Assembly: GCF_030161115.1 (NCBI RefSeq)
Contig: NZ_BSPQ01000013.1
Coordinates: forward strand, 124,001-188,000
From: Psychromonas marina
GTDB lineage: Bacteria; Pseudomonadota; Gammaproteobacteria; Enterobacterales; Psychromonadaceae
Reading direction: 5' to 3'
DNA: 64,000 nt
Position 1 is the stretch's first letter. Each line of letters starts with the position of its first letter. Both the position numbers and the translations under genes were made by a program. The notes below the pieces were generated by a model. That model was not told where the DNA came from and made no database searches. It saw only the letters and a list, made by a program, of their open reading frames with translations. Of this stretch, positions 52,804-61,484 are shown one piece after another.

Positions 52804-53379
52804 TTATTTTTGCGATGATTTAAGTACAGGTTGCGAACGCCATAACTGATAAAAAGTAACACAGAATATGCACAGCATGAGCACGCTAATGGTGGTCAAG
52901 TTTGAAACGCCAAATGCATCAAAACTTGCGCCGAAACTATATCCCCCTCCAACTAAAACAGAGACCCACAATAATGCAGAGCTTGCATTAAGCAATGTGA
53001 ATACTTTCCAACGCATTGCTGTCAACCCGATTGGCAAAGCACCAATTGTTCGTAAGCCTTTTGGATAGCGGTAAATAAAGATATAAGCATAACCATAACG
53101 TTCGGCTAATCGTTGTGCGTTTATGAAGATTTTGCCAAACCTTGTGCCTTTATTTAACCAGCCCTGTCCGTAACGTCGTGCAAGATAAAAGCGAATTTCA
53201 TCCCCTAAATATCCACCAGCAAATACCACTATTGCAACTAATGCTAAATCCAGAGCATCATTGTAGGCTGCATATCCGGCAAACAGGGGCAACCAACCAC
53301 TTTTCAATGCACAGTAAGCAAACAGTATCAGGTAAACAAGCGTGCCATATTGCTTAAGTATTAAAAGAAAAGATTCCAT
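52804..53379 (-). CDS. DedA-family inner-membrane protein
   Basis: A 191-residue DedA/SNARE-associated-type membrane protein with about five hydrophobic segments. VFAGGYLGDEIRFYLARRYGQGWLN and FIYRYPKGLRTIGALPIGLTAMRW carry the conserved arginine-glycine block of DedA proteins, which flip or transport undecaprenyl phosphate and other lipids. It is shorter than YqjA. It is divergent from the SDR gene at 53561. Confidence 0.86.
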   Translation of the reverse strand: MESFLLILKQYGTLVYLILFAYCALKSGWLPLFAGYAAYNDALDLALVAIVVFAGGYLGDEIRFYLARRYGQGWLNKGTRFGKIFINAQRLAERYGYAYIFIYRYPKGLRTIGALPIGLTAMRWKVFTLLNASSALLWVSVLVGGGYSFGASFDAFGVSNLTTISVLMLCIFCVTFYQLWRSQPVLKSSQK

Positions 53380-53443
53380 GTTACGCCCTAAATAAGTTTT
53401 AACTCTTTGTATTCATTACGCAGTATCGAGGTGAATAGATCAG

Positions 53444-53478
53444 TAACTGGCTCACTAATTTATATAGTGAGTCTGTTA
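53444..53478. repeat. Imperfect inverted repeat between dedA-like and SDR genes
   Basis: TAACTGGCTCACTA (53444-53457) and TAGTGAGTCTGTTA (53465-53478) pair at 12 of 14 positions around a 7-base AT centre. Lying midway between divergent genes, it could be an operator controlling one or both. Confidence 0.45.
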
Positions 53479-53560
53479 ACAGTAAAAGAATAACTTACAG
53501 GTTAAAAGCCGCTACGTGCATTATGCTGTAATTATCATTTTTATAACCAAGGCGTTTTTC

Positions 53561-54991
53561 ATGATTAACAATGTGTTAGTGGTTGGAGCATCGGGCTACG
53601 TGGGCAGTCAGTTAGTCCCGTTGCTTGCACAAAAAGGTTATCACGTCACCGCAACAGGTCGAGATAGCAAAATACTGCACAAACGTGCTTGGAGTAAACT
53701 TCCTAATATCAATATTGTGCAATTAAATTTAAGCGACAACCCCGATTTAACCTCTATGCTAACCGATATAGATGTGGTTTATTTCCTCGTCCATGGCATG
53801 AGCCACGGCCATGACTTTGTAAATGTTGAGTTAGATATTGCCAAAAACTTTACTGCCTATCTAAAAACTAGCCAAGTAAAACAACTGATTTATCTCGGTT
53901 CTTTACAACCACAGCAAGGTCATTCAGCACATTTTAGCGCACGTAAAAAAACAGGTGAAATTTTAAGAGAGAGTCATGTCATCGTAACAGAATTAAGAGC
54001 GGGTATTATTGTCGGACCAGGCTCAGCGGCTTTTGAAGTGATGCGCGATTTTGTTTATCACCTGCCCTTGTTAATAACACCTAAGTGGATGACATCGAAT
54101 AACTCCCCTATTGCCCTAGAAAACTTACTCTATTACCTGCTTAAGTTACTCACACTGACACCTGAGCAACATAAAATTATGGATGTGGCAGGACCAGAAC
54201 TAATCACTTATCAAAAGCAGATGCATATTATCGCTCGGTTAGCGGGTAAAAAAGTACGTATCATTCCACTGGCCATTTTAACCCCAAAACTTGCCTCTTA
54301 CTGGTTCAAAATTATCACTTCAGTGCCCACCAATATTGCCAAAGCACTGGTGGGAGGTTTGCAATATGACTTGACGGCAGATGGTAAACAACTGCAAGCA
54401 TTAATTCCGCAAACCTTACTCTCCTATGAGCAAGCAGTGAGCAAAACACTAAAGCAGGAAATTGATGTGATTGACACTGAAACATGGGGCTTTGATCCCG
54501 ATGCATTATCACGTTGGCGCCCAGGATATGGTTATTACCCTAAACAAGCTGGTTACACCTTAAAGACAACGATCAGTGCAGCCTCTCTTTGGCAGCAGAT
54601 ACAATTAATAGGAACCGAACAAGGTTATTTTTTTGCTAACTATTTATGGCGAATCAGAGAGTGGATGGACTATGTTGTTGGTGGTGACGCATTGCAACGC
54701 TTTAGGCAGCATCCCCAAAAACTGGCTTTAGGTGACCGTATCGATTCATGGAAGGTGATCGGCTTAAAAGAGGAGCAGTTTTTATCACTTTTATTAGGAA
54801 TGAAAGCGCCGGGACTGGGGCGTTTAGAGTTCAACATTGAAGATAAAGGCGATTATCGACTATTAGATATCCGTGCTTGGTGGCACCCTGCCGGTTTGTC
54901 AGGATTATTATATTGGTATGCGATGATGCCTGCACACCTGTTTATATTCAAAGGGATGGCCAAGGCCATTGATAAAAAATGTAAGCAGTAA
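53561..54991 (+). CDS. SDR/NmrA-type NAD(P)-binding protein with C-terminal DUF2867
   Basis: 476 residues. An N-terminal atypical short-chain dehydrogenase fold (NNVLVVGASGYVGSQLVPLLA, VYFLVHGMSHGHDF, LIYLGSLQPQQGHSAHFSAR) of about 300 residues is followed by a DUF2867 domain (about 335-470; YLWRIREWMDYVVGG, LLGMKAPGLGRLEFNI, WWHPAGLSGLLYWYAMMPAH). The activity is unknown. In several bacteria related genes sit in light-induced clusters with photolyase (from memory). The ATG at 53561 has AAGGCG upstream. It is convergent with the PRPP-synthetase-like gene. Confidence 0.88.
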   Translation: MINNVLVVGASGYVGSQLVPLLAQKGYHVTATGRDSKILHKRAWSKLPNINIVQLNLSDNPDLTSMLTDIDVVYFLVHGMSHGHDFVNVELDIAKNFTAYLKTSQVKQLIYLGSLQPQQGHSAHFSARKKTGEILRESHVIVTELRAGIIVGPGSAAFEVMRDFVYHLPLLITPKWMTSNNSPIALENLLYYLLKLLTLTPEQHKIMDVAGPELITYQKQMHIIARLAGKKVRIIPLAILTPKLASYWFKIITSVPTNIAKALVGGLQYDLTADGKQLQALIPQTLLSYEQAVSKTLKQEIDVIDTETWGFDPDALSRWRPGYGYYPKQAGYTLKTTISAASLWQQIQLIGTEQGYFFANYLWRIREWMDYVVGGDALQRFRQHPQKLALGDRIDSWKVIGLKEEQFLSLLLGMKAPGLGRLEFNIEDKGDYRLLDIRAWWHPAGLSGLLYWYAMMPAHLFIFKGMAKAIDKKCKQ

Positions 54992-55014
54992 TGCTCACTT
55001 TTATCTATGCCCAT

Positions 55015-55040
55015 AAAAAAGCTCGGCAAATGCCGAGCTT
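55015..55040 (-). terminator. Terminator between the SDR gene and the PRPP-synthetase-like gene
   Basis: GCTCGGC and GCCGAGC form a stem extended by AA/TT pairs around a 4-base loop. A T run follows on the minus strand, ending the PRPP-synthetase-like gene. It may also serve the plus strand. Confidence 0.85.
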
Positions 55041-55066
55041 AAATTGTTAATTATTGACTGATCGAA

Positions 55067-56284
55067 CTATTTACTTTTCTTTAACTCAGATAGCTCTTCA
55101 CTGTGCCAGATTTTACGCTGAAAACGAGGATTTTTTGAAGACATATCAATCTTATACGGATTCGTTTCTTGTTGGTAAGGTAAACCCAAAATGGTAGAAA
55201 GCTCTTGTGCTAGCCATTTTTCAACTTTTAACACGACAAGTTTCTTACGTAAACGCCCTTGCTCATCACGGTTTAAGATAGTCGGTAACGTATTTAACGT
55301 TAAAATTTCACCAATAGCAGGATGCGCCATACGTTCACGGCCTTCATCACTTGCATAGAAGTGAGAAACAGCAAATGCCATACGCTCTGGTTTGATTTTT
55401 TGTAAGAATTGACAAGACTTAACAACCGTCGATCCGGTTCTCACCATGTCATCAAACAACACAATACTACAGCCATCTAAGCCTTCAAAAGTATGCTCGC
55501 TCTCTTTATGCAGCGTAATCGCAACTTTACGTTCATTGGTACGTTCTTTATCAAGCATAATAAATTTTGCTTTCGGCAAACCAAGGGTATTGTACATCTC
55601 TTTAACAAAATCACGCGCGCCTTTATCAGGGGCACATAATACCAAGCCTTCGCCATCAGGACCGTAATTTAAAATATCACTATTCAACAGGTAATGAGCA
55701 TAAATTTGATAAGGGATCAGGTTGTGGAAATCACCTTCAAAGACATCAGCAAAAATACGTTGCACTGAGTATGAATGATTATGAATCGTTAATACTGTAT
55801 CGACACCCGCCAGTTTTAACATTTGCGCATATAATTTAGCGGTGAATGCTTGACCATCGAATTTCTTGATATCATGAATATCACGTTCAAAATGTGTTTC
55901 ACCTAAATCGGCATGCGCGCCACGATCTTGCGCACTGTAAAACAGATCTGGTTCAACTAAAACAACACGTTCAGCGCCATTTTCTTTCGCCGTACGTGCA
56001 ATCACCAAATTCGCCATTGCTAATTCTTGACGAGATTTAGTATGGCTACTAGTACTCACAATCACCACGGTTTTTCCAGTCAATGCTTGACCAATAGATT
56101 CTAGATCTAATTCATCAGCAATAAAGCGTGGGCAAAATTCGGAGTTCATGAAAGTTTTCATGCTGATCATATCAGCAATGTCTTCCTGTTGACCCATCGC
56201 GTATGCGATATCGATTGCGAATGGGTTGTCAGAGGTGTTACTTACAACGACGACATTACTAGAGCGATTGATTGAAAAACTCAT
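55067..56284 (-). CDS. Divergent ribose-phosphate pyrophosphokinase (PRPP synthetase) family protein
   Basis: A 405-residue protein, longer than normal Prs (about 315). The two-domain PRTase-like fold is recognisable: VVVVSNTSDNPFAIDIAYAMG at the N-terminus, IVSTSSHTKSRQE, LTIHNHSYSVQRIFAD where Prs has its DLH block, VLCAPDKGARDFVKEM, and the PRPP loop VLFDDMVRTGSTVVKS (canonical VDDMIDTGGT). A Lys-rich C-terminal extension (NPYKIDMSSKNPRFQRKIW) is not seen in classical Prs. A second PRPP synthetase, or an enzyme using another ribose compound, is possible. It stands alone with its own terminator. Confidence 0.82.
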   Translation of the reverse strand: MSFSINRSSNVVVVSNTSDNPFAIDIAYAMGQQEDIADMISMKTFMNSEFCPRFIADELDLESIGQALTGKTVVIVSTSSHTKSRQELAMANLVIARTAKENGAERVVLVEPDLFYSAQDRGAHADLGETHFERDIHDIKKFDGQAFTAKLYAQMLKLAGVDTVLTIHNHSYSVQRIFADVFEGDFHNLIPYQIYAHYLLNSDILNYGPDGEGLVLCAPDKGARDFVKEMYNTLGLPKAKFIMLDKERTNERKVAITLHKESEHTFEGLDGCSIVLFDDMVRTGSTVVKSCQFLQKIKPERMAFAVSHFYASDEGRERMAHPAIGEILTLNTLPTILNRDEQGRLRKKLVVLKVEKWLAQELSTILGLPYQQETNPYKIDMSSKNPRFQRKIWHSEELSELKKSK

Positions 56285-56505
56285 GAATAGATCCTTATCA
56301 AAAGAGGTCGATTAGTGGTGCTCAAATTTAGTCGCCTATTCTAATGCGAACCCTTGCAGATCGATACTGTATATTTATACAAAGTTGTAACTTTTATACC
56401 TAATCGCGCAACAAATGAGCAACCCATAACTAACGATGTTTAATAAAAACAGTGATATAGTAAAATTTTCGTTAATTATATACCCAACAAGAGATGAGGT
56501 TATTT

Positions 56506-57165
56506 ATGCAATATTTGTCGAGTGTGCAGGTCGAACCAACAAGCACGGCAACCGCGAGTGTTATTTGGTTGCATGGTTTGGGGGCAAATGGTCATGATTT
56601 TGAGCCGATAGTAAAGCAATTAGAACTGCCTGCCCCGTTAGCGATTCGTTTTGTATTTCCACATTCACCATCCATCCCCGTCACCATTAATGGCGGTATA
56701 ATTATGCCAGCATGGTACGATATTTTAGATATGAGTATTGAACGTAGAGTAGATATAACCCATTTAACTGAATCAGCAACTGCAGTACAAGCATTAATAG
56801 ACCGAGAAATAGCGCGTGGCATTCCAGCAAATCGTATTATTGTTGCGGGTTTTTCACAGGGTGGTGCTGTTGCATACCAAGCAGCGTTAACCTATCACCA
56901 ACCACTTGCGGGTTTATTAGCAATGTCCACCTACTTTGCTACCAGAGACACTATTCAACTGCATCAAAACAACAAACAGTTGAACATCAACATCATGCAT
57001 GGAAGCCAAGATCCGGTGGTTGATCCACTATTAGGCCAACAGGCACAACAAGCATTATTAGATAAAGGCTTCCAACCTACTTATCAGCAATATCAAATGC
57101 AACATAACGTGTGCGCAGAGCAAATTATAGATATTTCAGCTTGGTTACAACAGCGATTAATGTAG
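56506..57165 (+). CDS. Carboxylesterase / phospholipase-type alpha/beta hydrolase
   Basis: A 219-residue alpha/beta hydrolase of the carboxylesterase II/YpfH family. SVIWLHGLGANGHDFEPIV carries the oxyanion-hole His-Gly, the nucleophile serine is in VAGFSQGGAVAYQ, the acid in NIMHGSQDPVVDPLLG, and a late His in YQMQHNVCAEQI. The ATG at 56506 has GAGG six bases upstream, so the ATG at 56494 is rejected. It is convergent with the second acetyltransferase gene. Confidence 0.9.
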   Translation: MQYLSSVQVEPTSTATASVIWLHGLGANGHDFEPIVKQLELPAPLAIRFVFPHSPSIPVTINGGIIMPAWYDILDMSIERRVDITHLTESATAVQALIDREIARGIPANRIIVAGFSQGGAVAYQAALTYHQPLAGLLAMSTYFATRDTIQLHQNNKQLNINIMHGSQDPVVDPLLGQQAQQALLDKGFQPTYQQYQMQHNVCAEQIIDISAWLQQRLM

Positions 57166-57192
57166 AAACACCTAGCAACGTAATGCCTTGTT

Positions 57193-57777
57193 TTATTTAT
57201 TAACATCAAGGCGATCTTTTTCAGTAATTGTTCTCATCACCCTGCAGGGGTTCCCCACAGCAACAACACCTGCAGGGATATCTTTCGTCACCACACTGCC
57301 CGCGCCAATAATACTGCCCTTACCAATCGTAACGCCTGCGCAAACCGTCGCATTTGCTCCAATCCACACTTCATCTTCAATGGTAATTGGCGCAGACGTT
57401 ATTATCCCCTGTGCACGTTGCTTCGGGTCAATGGCATGACCTGCACAACTAATACAAACGCCCGGTGCGATACAAACTTCATTACCGATATGAACCGGTG
57501 AAGTATCAAGGATGACACAGTTGTAATTAATAATAGCAAAGCCATGAAAATGGATGTTGAAGCCATAATCACAGCGAAACATCGACTCAATAAACACGTT
57601 TTCATGATAGGTACCAAATAATTTGGATAATATTTCGCCTTTTTTAGCACTGTCCTGGGGGTTAGTTTGATTAAACTCCCAACACAATTGTTTAGCGGGT
57701 AATTGTAATTCAAGGTGTGAGAACTCAAACTGTGCCGTGTACGCTTTGGGTGTTGTTATTTTATCTAAAAAGCTCAT
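57193..57777 (-). CDS. Second sugar O-acetyltransferase (hexapeptide family)
   Basis: A 194-residue left-handed beta-helix acetyltransferase of the Maa/LacA/NodL type, distinct from the gene at 1539. ESMFRCDYGFNIHFHGFAIINYNCVILD leads into the coil, the catalytic histidine is in SCAGHAIDPKQRAQ, and GSIIGAGSVVTKDIPAGVVAVGNP ends it. The N-terminal Mac-type helix region is divergent. Acetyl-CoA is the donor; the acceptor is unknown. Monocistronic. Confidence 0.88.
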   Translation of the reverse strand: MSFLDKITTPKAYTAQFEFSHLELQLPAKQLCWEFNQTNPQDSAKKGEILSKLFGTYHENVFIESMFRCDYGFNIHFHGFAIINYNCVILDTSPVHIGNEVCIAPGVCISCAGHAIDPKQRAQGIITSAPITIEDEVWIGANATVCAGVTIGKGSIIGAGSVVTKDIPAGVVAVGNPCRVMRTITEKDRLDVNK

Positions 57778-58193
57778 TGTCCTTCCTTTTTACTTGTTAT
57801 TCTTTATTGATCCCACTATTACCTAGTAAAAATAAATGAGTTCAATGTAAAAGTAGCCAACATGTCCGCTTCCTTTGCAAAGTGCTCGATTCAGACATCA
57901 CTAATTTTTAGCCGTCAGGGGACTCATCATATACCGCTACGGGTGGTAAAAAAGCTTAATATAGCGGTTTTGCACACGGCTGCACATGTTCAAAAATAAC
58001 GCTTCACATTTACGAAAAATCATTTACAAAACAAAGATTTCGTGAACAATTCAAGCGCCCATTGATTTAACAATTACGCAACAAGATGTCCCTCGTCTTA
58101 AATTTACATAATGTTTCATTTAAACATGGAAATTACTGACGTTTTGGCTTTTAATTACATTTAATTCATCTTTTAAGTTAGGAGACTGATCTA
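57778..58193. other. Intergenic region upstream of the Cys-cluster gene
   Basis: About 415 bases without a gene. A pair ACCGCTA (57933-57939)/TAGCGGT (57962-57968), with a following TTT, could form a weak long-loop hairpin. Nothing else is recognised. Confidence 0.4.
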
Positions 58194-58496
58194 ATGTCAT
58201 CAAATATTCTCGCTGTGAGTTATCAAGATTTATGCGCTAAAGGTTTGATTAATGACCTAAAATTAGCAGCAACCTGTGATATAAAATGCGTTTGCCGTTT
58301 ATCTTGCAACCGCTGCCCAAAAGTATTCTCATCAATAGATATACAAAAGGTGCGCATAAAGGGAATCCAGCTTGATTATGTTGCTTTTATAAAAACACAA
58401 GCAGATGATGATGACATTGAACTACATTTAAACGCTGATAACCTGCAGGCTTTGCTTAAAGAAAACAACATAGCTTACCGAACAATTTTAACCTAG
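58194..58496 (+). CDS. Hypothetical protein with N-terminal cysteine cluster (100 aa)
   Basis: A 100-residue soluble protein. Residues 14-41 hold six cysteines, C14 and then C28-x3-C32-x-C34-x3-C38-x2-C41 (CDIKCVCRLSCNRCPK), a layout suggestive of metal or iron-sulfur binding. The C-terminal half is acidic (TQADDDDIELHLNADNL). AGGAGACTG precedes the ATG. I do not recognise the family. It lies between an acetyltransferase and the M42 peptidase gene, in neither operon. Confidence 0.7.
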   Translation: MSSNILAVSYQDLCAKGLINDLKLAATCDIKCVCRLSCNRCPKVFSSIDIQKVRIKGIQLDYVAFIKTQADDDDIELHLNADNLQALLKENNIAYRTILT

Positions 58497-58736
58497 CAAA
58501 GCTATTCTAACGACATATTAGACGCTACCTCTCTTTTTAGGCCATGAGAAAGCAATACCAAAAAACAGCTTGTTATGCGGGTAAAACACACTCAACACAA
58601 CACTAAATTCCCCTATTTTTTGTTAGGCTATTGTAACTCTGAAAAATGACCTCATATTATAGCTACTTGCTGTTTTCTTCGTCTCAAAGCACGACAAAAC
58701 AACGCCATATCATAAACAATTAAGAGCAATTCAATT

Positions 58737-59963
58737 ATGAGCAGTAATACAAATAACAATCAGACAGCACAACCTTGGATGGCAACAATGCCACAAAGCC
58801 AATTCGATTTTATGTCAACGGTATTAGCCGCTCCTTCACCAATCGGTTTTGAAGCTGCAATGAGTTATGGCGTGATTAAACCTGAATTTGAATCTTTTAT
58901 GCCAAAAAGCTGGGCTATTCATCAATTTAAAGGTAATGCAGGCTTAGTGTTTGATACACATCCTGGTCGCGATGATCTGACGAGTATCATGATTGTTGGT
59001 CACGCTGATAAAATCCGCATGCAAGTGCGTAAAATTGATAAAGATGGCAAGGTATGGATTAATACCGACTCGTTCCTCCCCACCACCCTCATTGGTCACG
59101 AAGTTAAACTATTCTGTCAAGACCCAAACAAAGCGGGTGTATATAAAGTCATTGAAGGTTGTACTGTTGAAGCATTAGGCGCCATTCACTTTTCAACGCC
59201 TGCACAGCGTACAGGTGAGCAAGGGATCAAACCTGAGTCTATTTATCTTGAACTACACATGCATGGTGACGATCGTAAAGCGCAAGTTGAAGCACTTGGT
59301 TTACGTCCAGGTGATCCGATTTTATTAGATCGTCCCATTAAACGTGGTGTAGCGAATGATACCTTTTACGGTGCTTACTTGGATAATGGTCTAGGCTGTT
59401 TCTCGGTGACTGAAATTGCTCGTACACTTGCAAGCGAAGGATTAAACAATATTCGTGTGTTATATACTATCGCCACCCATGAAGAGATTGGCCGTTTTGG
59501 CTCAACACAAGTGGTTGGTGAACTTAAACCGGATATATTGATTGCCACCGATGTTAACCACGACTATGAAGCTGCACCGGGTATTGGTAGCCGGAATATG
59601 AACCCGTTACAAATGGGTAAAGGTTTTACTATTGGCCGAGGCTCTGTTGCCTCTGAATTTATATCACAAACACTAGCAAACCTGTGTGCTGAAAAAAATA
59701 TTCCATTCCAACTTGATTTTTCTGGGCGTGATATGGGCACCGATGGCATGGCTGCGGCACTGGCGGGCGTGGACAGCGCAGCAATTACGATTGGTTATCC
59801 GATTCGTAATATGCATACCGCATCAGAATCTGCACATACTGGTGATTTACTCGCTTCAATCCACGGGATCACCGAGTTATTACGTCACTTTGATGCTTTA
59901 AACGGTACAGGTATCACTCGAGACGACCTAAAAAATAGCCACATACGTTTAGATAATTTTTAA
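58737..59963 (+). CDS. M42-family aminopeptidase / glucanase-like peptidase
   Basis: A 408-residue cytoplasmic dinuclear zinc peptidase (FrvX/TET type). LAAPSPIGFEAAM starts the family pattern. Metal-site blocks are IVGHADKIRMQV, FYGAYLDNGLGCFSV, IATHEEIGRFGSTQV (catalytic Glu pair), and NMHTASESAHTGDL (last His). TET peptidases assemble into dodecamers and clip N-terminal residues from peptides. A possible 3' hairpin lies at 60036-60070. Confidence 0.93.
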   Translation: MSSNTNNNQTAQPWMATMPQSQFDFMSTVLAAPSPIGFEAAMSYGVIKPEFESFMPKSWAIHQFKGNAGLVFDTHPGRDDLTSIMIVGHADKIRMQVRKIDKDGKVWINTDSFLPTTLIGHEVKLFCQDPNKAGVYKVIEGCTVEALGAIHFSTPAQRTGEQGIKPESIYLELHMHGDDRKAQVEALGLRPGDPILLDRPIKRGVANDTFYGAYLDNGLGCFSVTEIARTLASEGLNNIRVLYTIATHEEIGRFGSTQVVGELKPDILIATDVNHDYEAAPGIGSRNMNPLQMGKGFTIGRGSVASEFISQTLANLCAEKNIPFQLDFSGRDMGTDGMAAALAGVDSAAITIGYPIRNMHTASESAHTGDLLASIHGITELLRHFDALNGTGITRDDLKNSHIRLDNF

Positions 59964-60035
59964 GCTAAAAATGGTGGGTGATGAGCAGGGGCAATGAGTT
60001 ACGAACAAGTAACTACGAACGAATAGCGACCTACT

Positions 60036-60070
60036 AACAGCCTGTGTAATTACCTTTCACGCAGGCTGTT
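60036..60070. repeat. 12-bp hairpin downstream of the M42 gene
   Basis: AACAGCCTGTGT (60036-60047) pairs with ACGCAGGCTGTT (60059-60070) with one G-U pair. There is no U run. It could stabilise the 3' end of the peptidase transcript. Confidence 0.45.
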
Positions 60071-60183
60071 CACCACAAACATTATTCACTTCCCCAACTC
60101 GCTGTTCAATCCAAGCTATTGTGTTCTTTAAGATAATTAGTTATAACCACTCATCCTTAATCTATAACAAATAAGCACCTATT

Positions 60184-60885
60184 ATGAATAGTAAATCGAC
60201 ACACAAACCTCGCCCGATGATTGACCTCTTGGTTAGTATCGTTATTCCGTCATTTATCCTCATGAAATTAAGTGGCGAAAGCGATTTAGGCCCTACTGGT
60301 GGTTTAATCGCAGCGTTAGCTTTTCCATTAGGCTGGGGATTGTTTGAATTAGTTAAATACAGAAAATTTAACTTTATCGCTTTATTAGGTTTAGTGAGTG
60401 TATTACTAACAGGTGGTATCGGTTTATTTGAATTAGACAATAAATGGTTAGCGATTAAAGAAGCGGCAGTCCCTGCTGTGATCGGCCTAGCAGTATTAAT
60501 TTCAACGTTTACGCCATACCCTTTAGTAAAAACGTTATTGTTCAACCCTGAAGTGTTGGATGTAGAAAAGATAAATGCACGCTTAGCTGAACATAACAGC
60601 ACGGCTATTTTTGAAAAACGCTTGCTGAAAGCGACCTATATGGTGGCATGCTCTTTTGTTTTTTCAGCTACCATGAACTTTATACTCGCTAAGTGGCTAG
60701 TAACTAGCCCGGCAGGCACACCAGAATTCAATGAACAGCTAGGTCAGATGACCCTTTATAGTTACCCTATGATTGCACTACCATCAATGGTGATTTTATT
60801 AGGTGTTTTTTACTATTTATGGCGTTCGATTAATAGCCTCACCGGACTTAAACTAGAAGAAGTGATGGCAACAAAAGAAAAATAA
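60184..60885 (+). CDS. VC0807-type multi-pass membrane protein
   Basis: A 233-residue integral membrane protein with about six hydrophobic segments. PMIDLLVSIVIPSFILMKLSGE, GPTGGLIAALAFPLGWGLFEL, FNFIALLGLVSVLLTGGIGLFELD and MVACSFVFSATMNFILAKWLV cover the VC0807-like pattern (VC0807 of Vibrio cholerae is an uncharacterised protein of this kind). Its function is unknown. An extended hairpin follows at 60912-60960. Confidence 0.85.
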   Translation: MNSKSTHKPRPMIDLLVSIVIPSFILMKLSGESDLGPTGGLIAALAFPLGWGLFELVKYRKFNFIALLGLVSVLLTGGIGLFELDNKWLAIKEAAVPAVIGLAVLISTFTPYPLVKTLLFNPEVLDVEKINARLAEHNSTAIFEKRLLKATYMVACSFVFSATMNFILAKWLVTSPAGTPEFNEQLGQMTLYSYPMIALPSMVILLGVFYYLWRSINSLTGLKLEEVMATKEK

Positions 60886-61287
60886 TATTTCTGTTTAACC
60901 TAATTGCCAAATAGAGAGAACTTATCTTTTGCTAAAGGAGCAAATAATAAGGTCTCTCTACCTAACCTTTGCTGCTGAATAACTTCATGATTCACCCACT
61001 TAAACTGATATTATTAATCCTCCCTGCACATTCCCAAAAGCCTTTCGATTGTATAAAGAGAGGTAAAATGCTTATGCGGATGATGTAATACAGTGCGCCT
61101 ATGTACAAATAACAACCTGCGTTCTGCTCAACAGACAGATAATCTAAGCTATTCCTATCAATTACCTATGCATAGGGTCATACTGAAATGGTTATACACT
61201 GACACTAAACGTTACTGCGTAACCTCTATCCTTAGGTTGGATCAAACTGACTTAGGCTTAATCATTTACCTCAAAAAGGAAAGCATC
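60886..61287. other. Intergenic region with a very long hairpin and a small-protein leader
   Basis: About 400 bases. It contains the 49-base hairpin at 60912-60960, a CCTATGCATAGG palindrome near 61165, and the leader of the small basic protein gene at 61288. The frame from 61093 reads through this gap without a good ribosome-binding site and is not credible as an N-terminal extension. Confidence 0.5.
60912..60960. repeat. 49-base hairpin with 22-bp arms
   Basis: Left arm 60912-60933 and right arm 60939-60960 pair at 19 of 22 positions around the 5-base loop AAAGG; the outer 8 bases (TAGAGAGA/TCTCTCTA) are perfect. No T run follows on the plus strand. It is far longer than a standard terminator, so it could be a palindromic element or a structured RNA. 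Confidence 0.6.
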
Positions 61288-61404
61288 ATGAGTAAAGGCC
61301 AAGACAGTAAAAAAAATACGAAAAAGAAAGCTCTTTTAACACCTAAAGAGAAGAAAGCCGCTAAAGCAGCTAAGAAACCGGTAAGCACTTCGTTAGTTAG
61401 TTAG
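61288..61404 (+). CDS. Small Lys-rich protein (38 aa)
   Basis: ATG at 61288 with AAAAAGGA eight bases upstream. MSKGQDSKKNTKKKALLTP and KEKKAAKAAKKPVSTS are highly basic (over 35% Lys). I recall similar short MSKGQDSKK-type proteins in related marine bacteria. Composition suggests nucleic-acid or ribosome contact (inference). A terminator follows within 15 bases of the stop, which supports a real gene. Confidence 0.75.
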   Translation: MSKGQDSKKNTKKKALLTPKEKKAAKAAKKPVSTSLVS

Positions 61405-61415
61405 TTAACTAAGTG

Positions 61416-61445
61416 ATGGCTATCGAACTATTCGATGGCCTTTTT
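61416..61445 (+). terminator. Terminator after the small Lys-rich gene
   Basis: GGCTATCGAA and TTCGATGGCC pair with one G-U wobble around a 3-base loop and are followed by TTTTT. It also lies beyond the minus-strand APH gene. Confidence 0.85.
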
Positions 61446-61484
61446 ATAGCGACCACGTCTGAGCATAAATGCTTATCAACGGGG

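Noticed and set aside
60162-60602. 146-codon minus-strand frame
   Set aside because: It is antisense to the VC0807-type membrane protein, whose helices explain the open frame.
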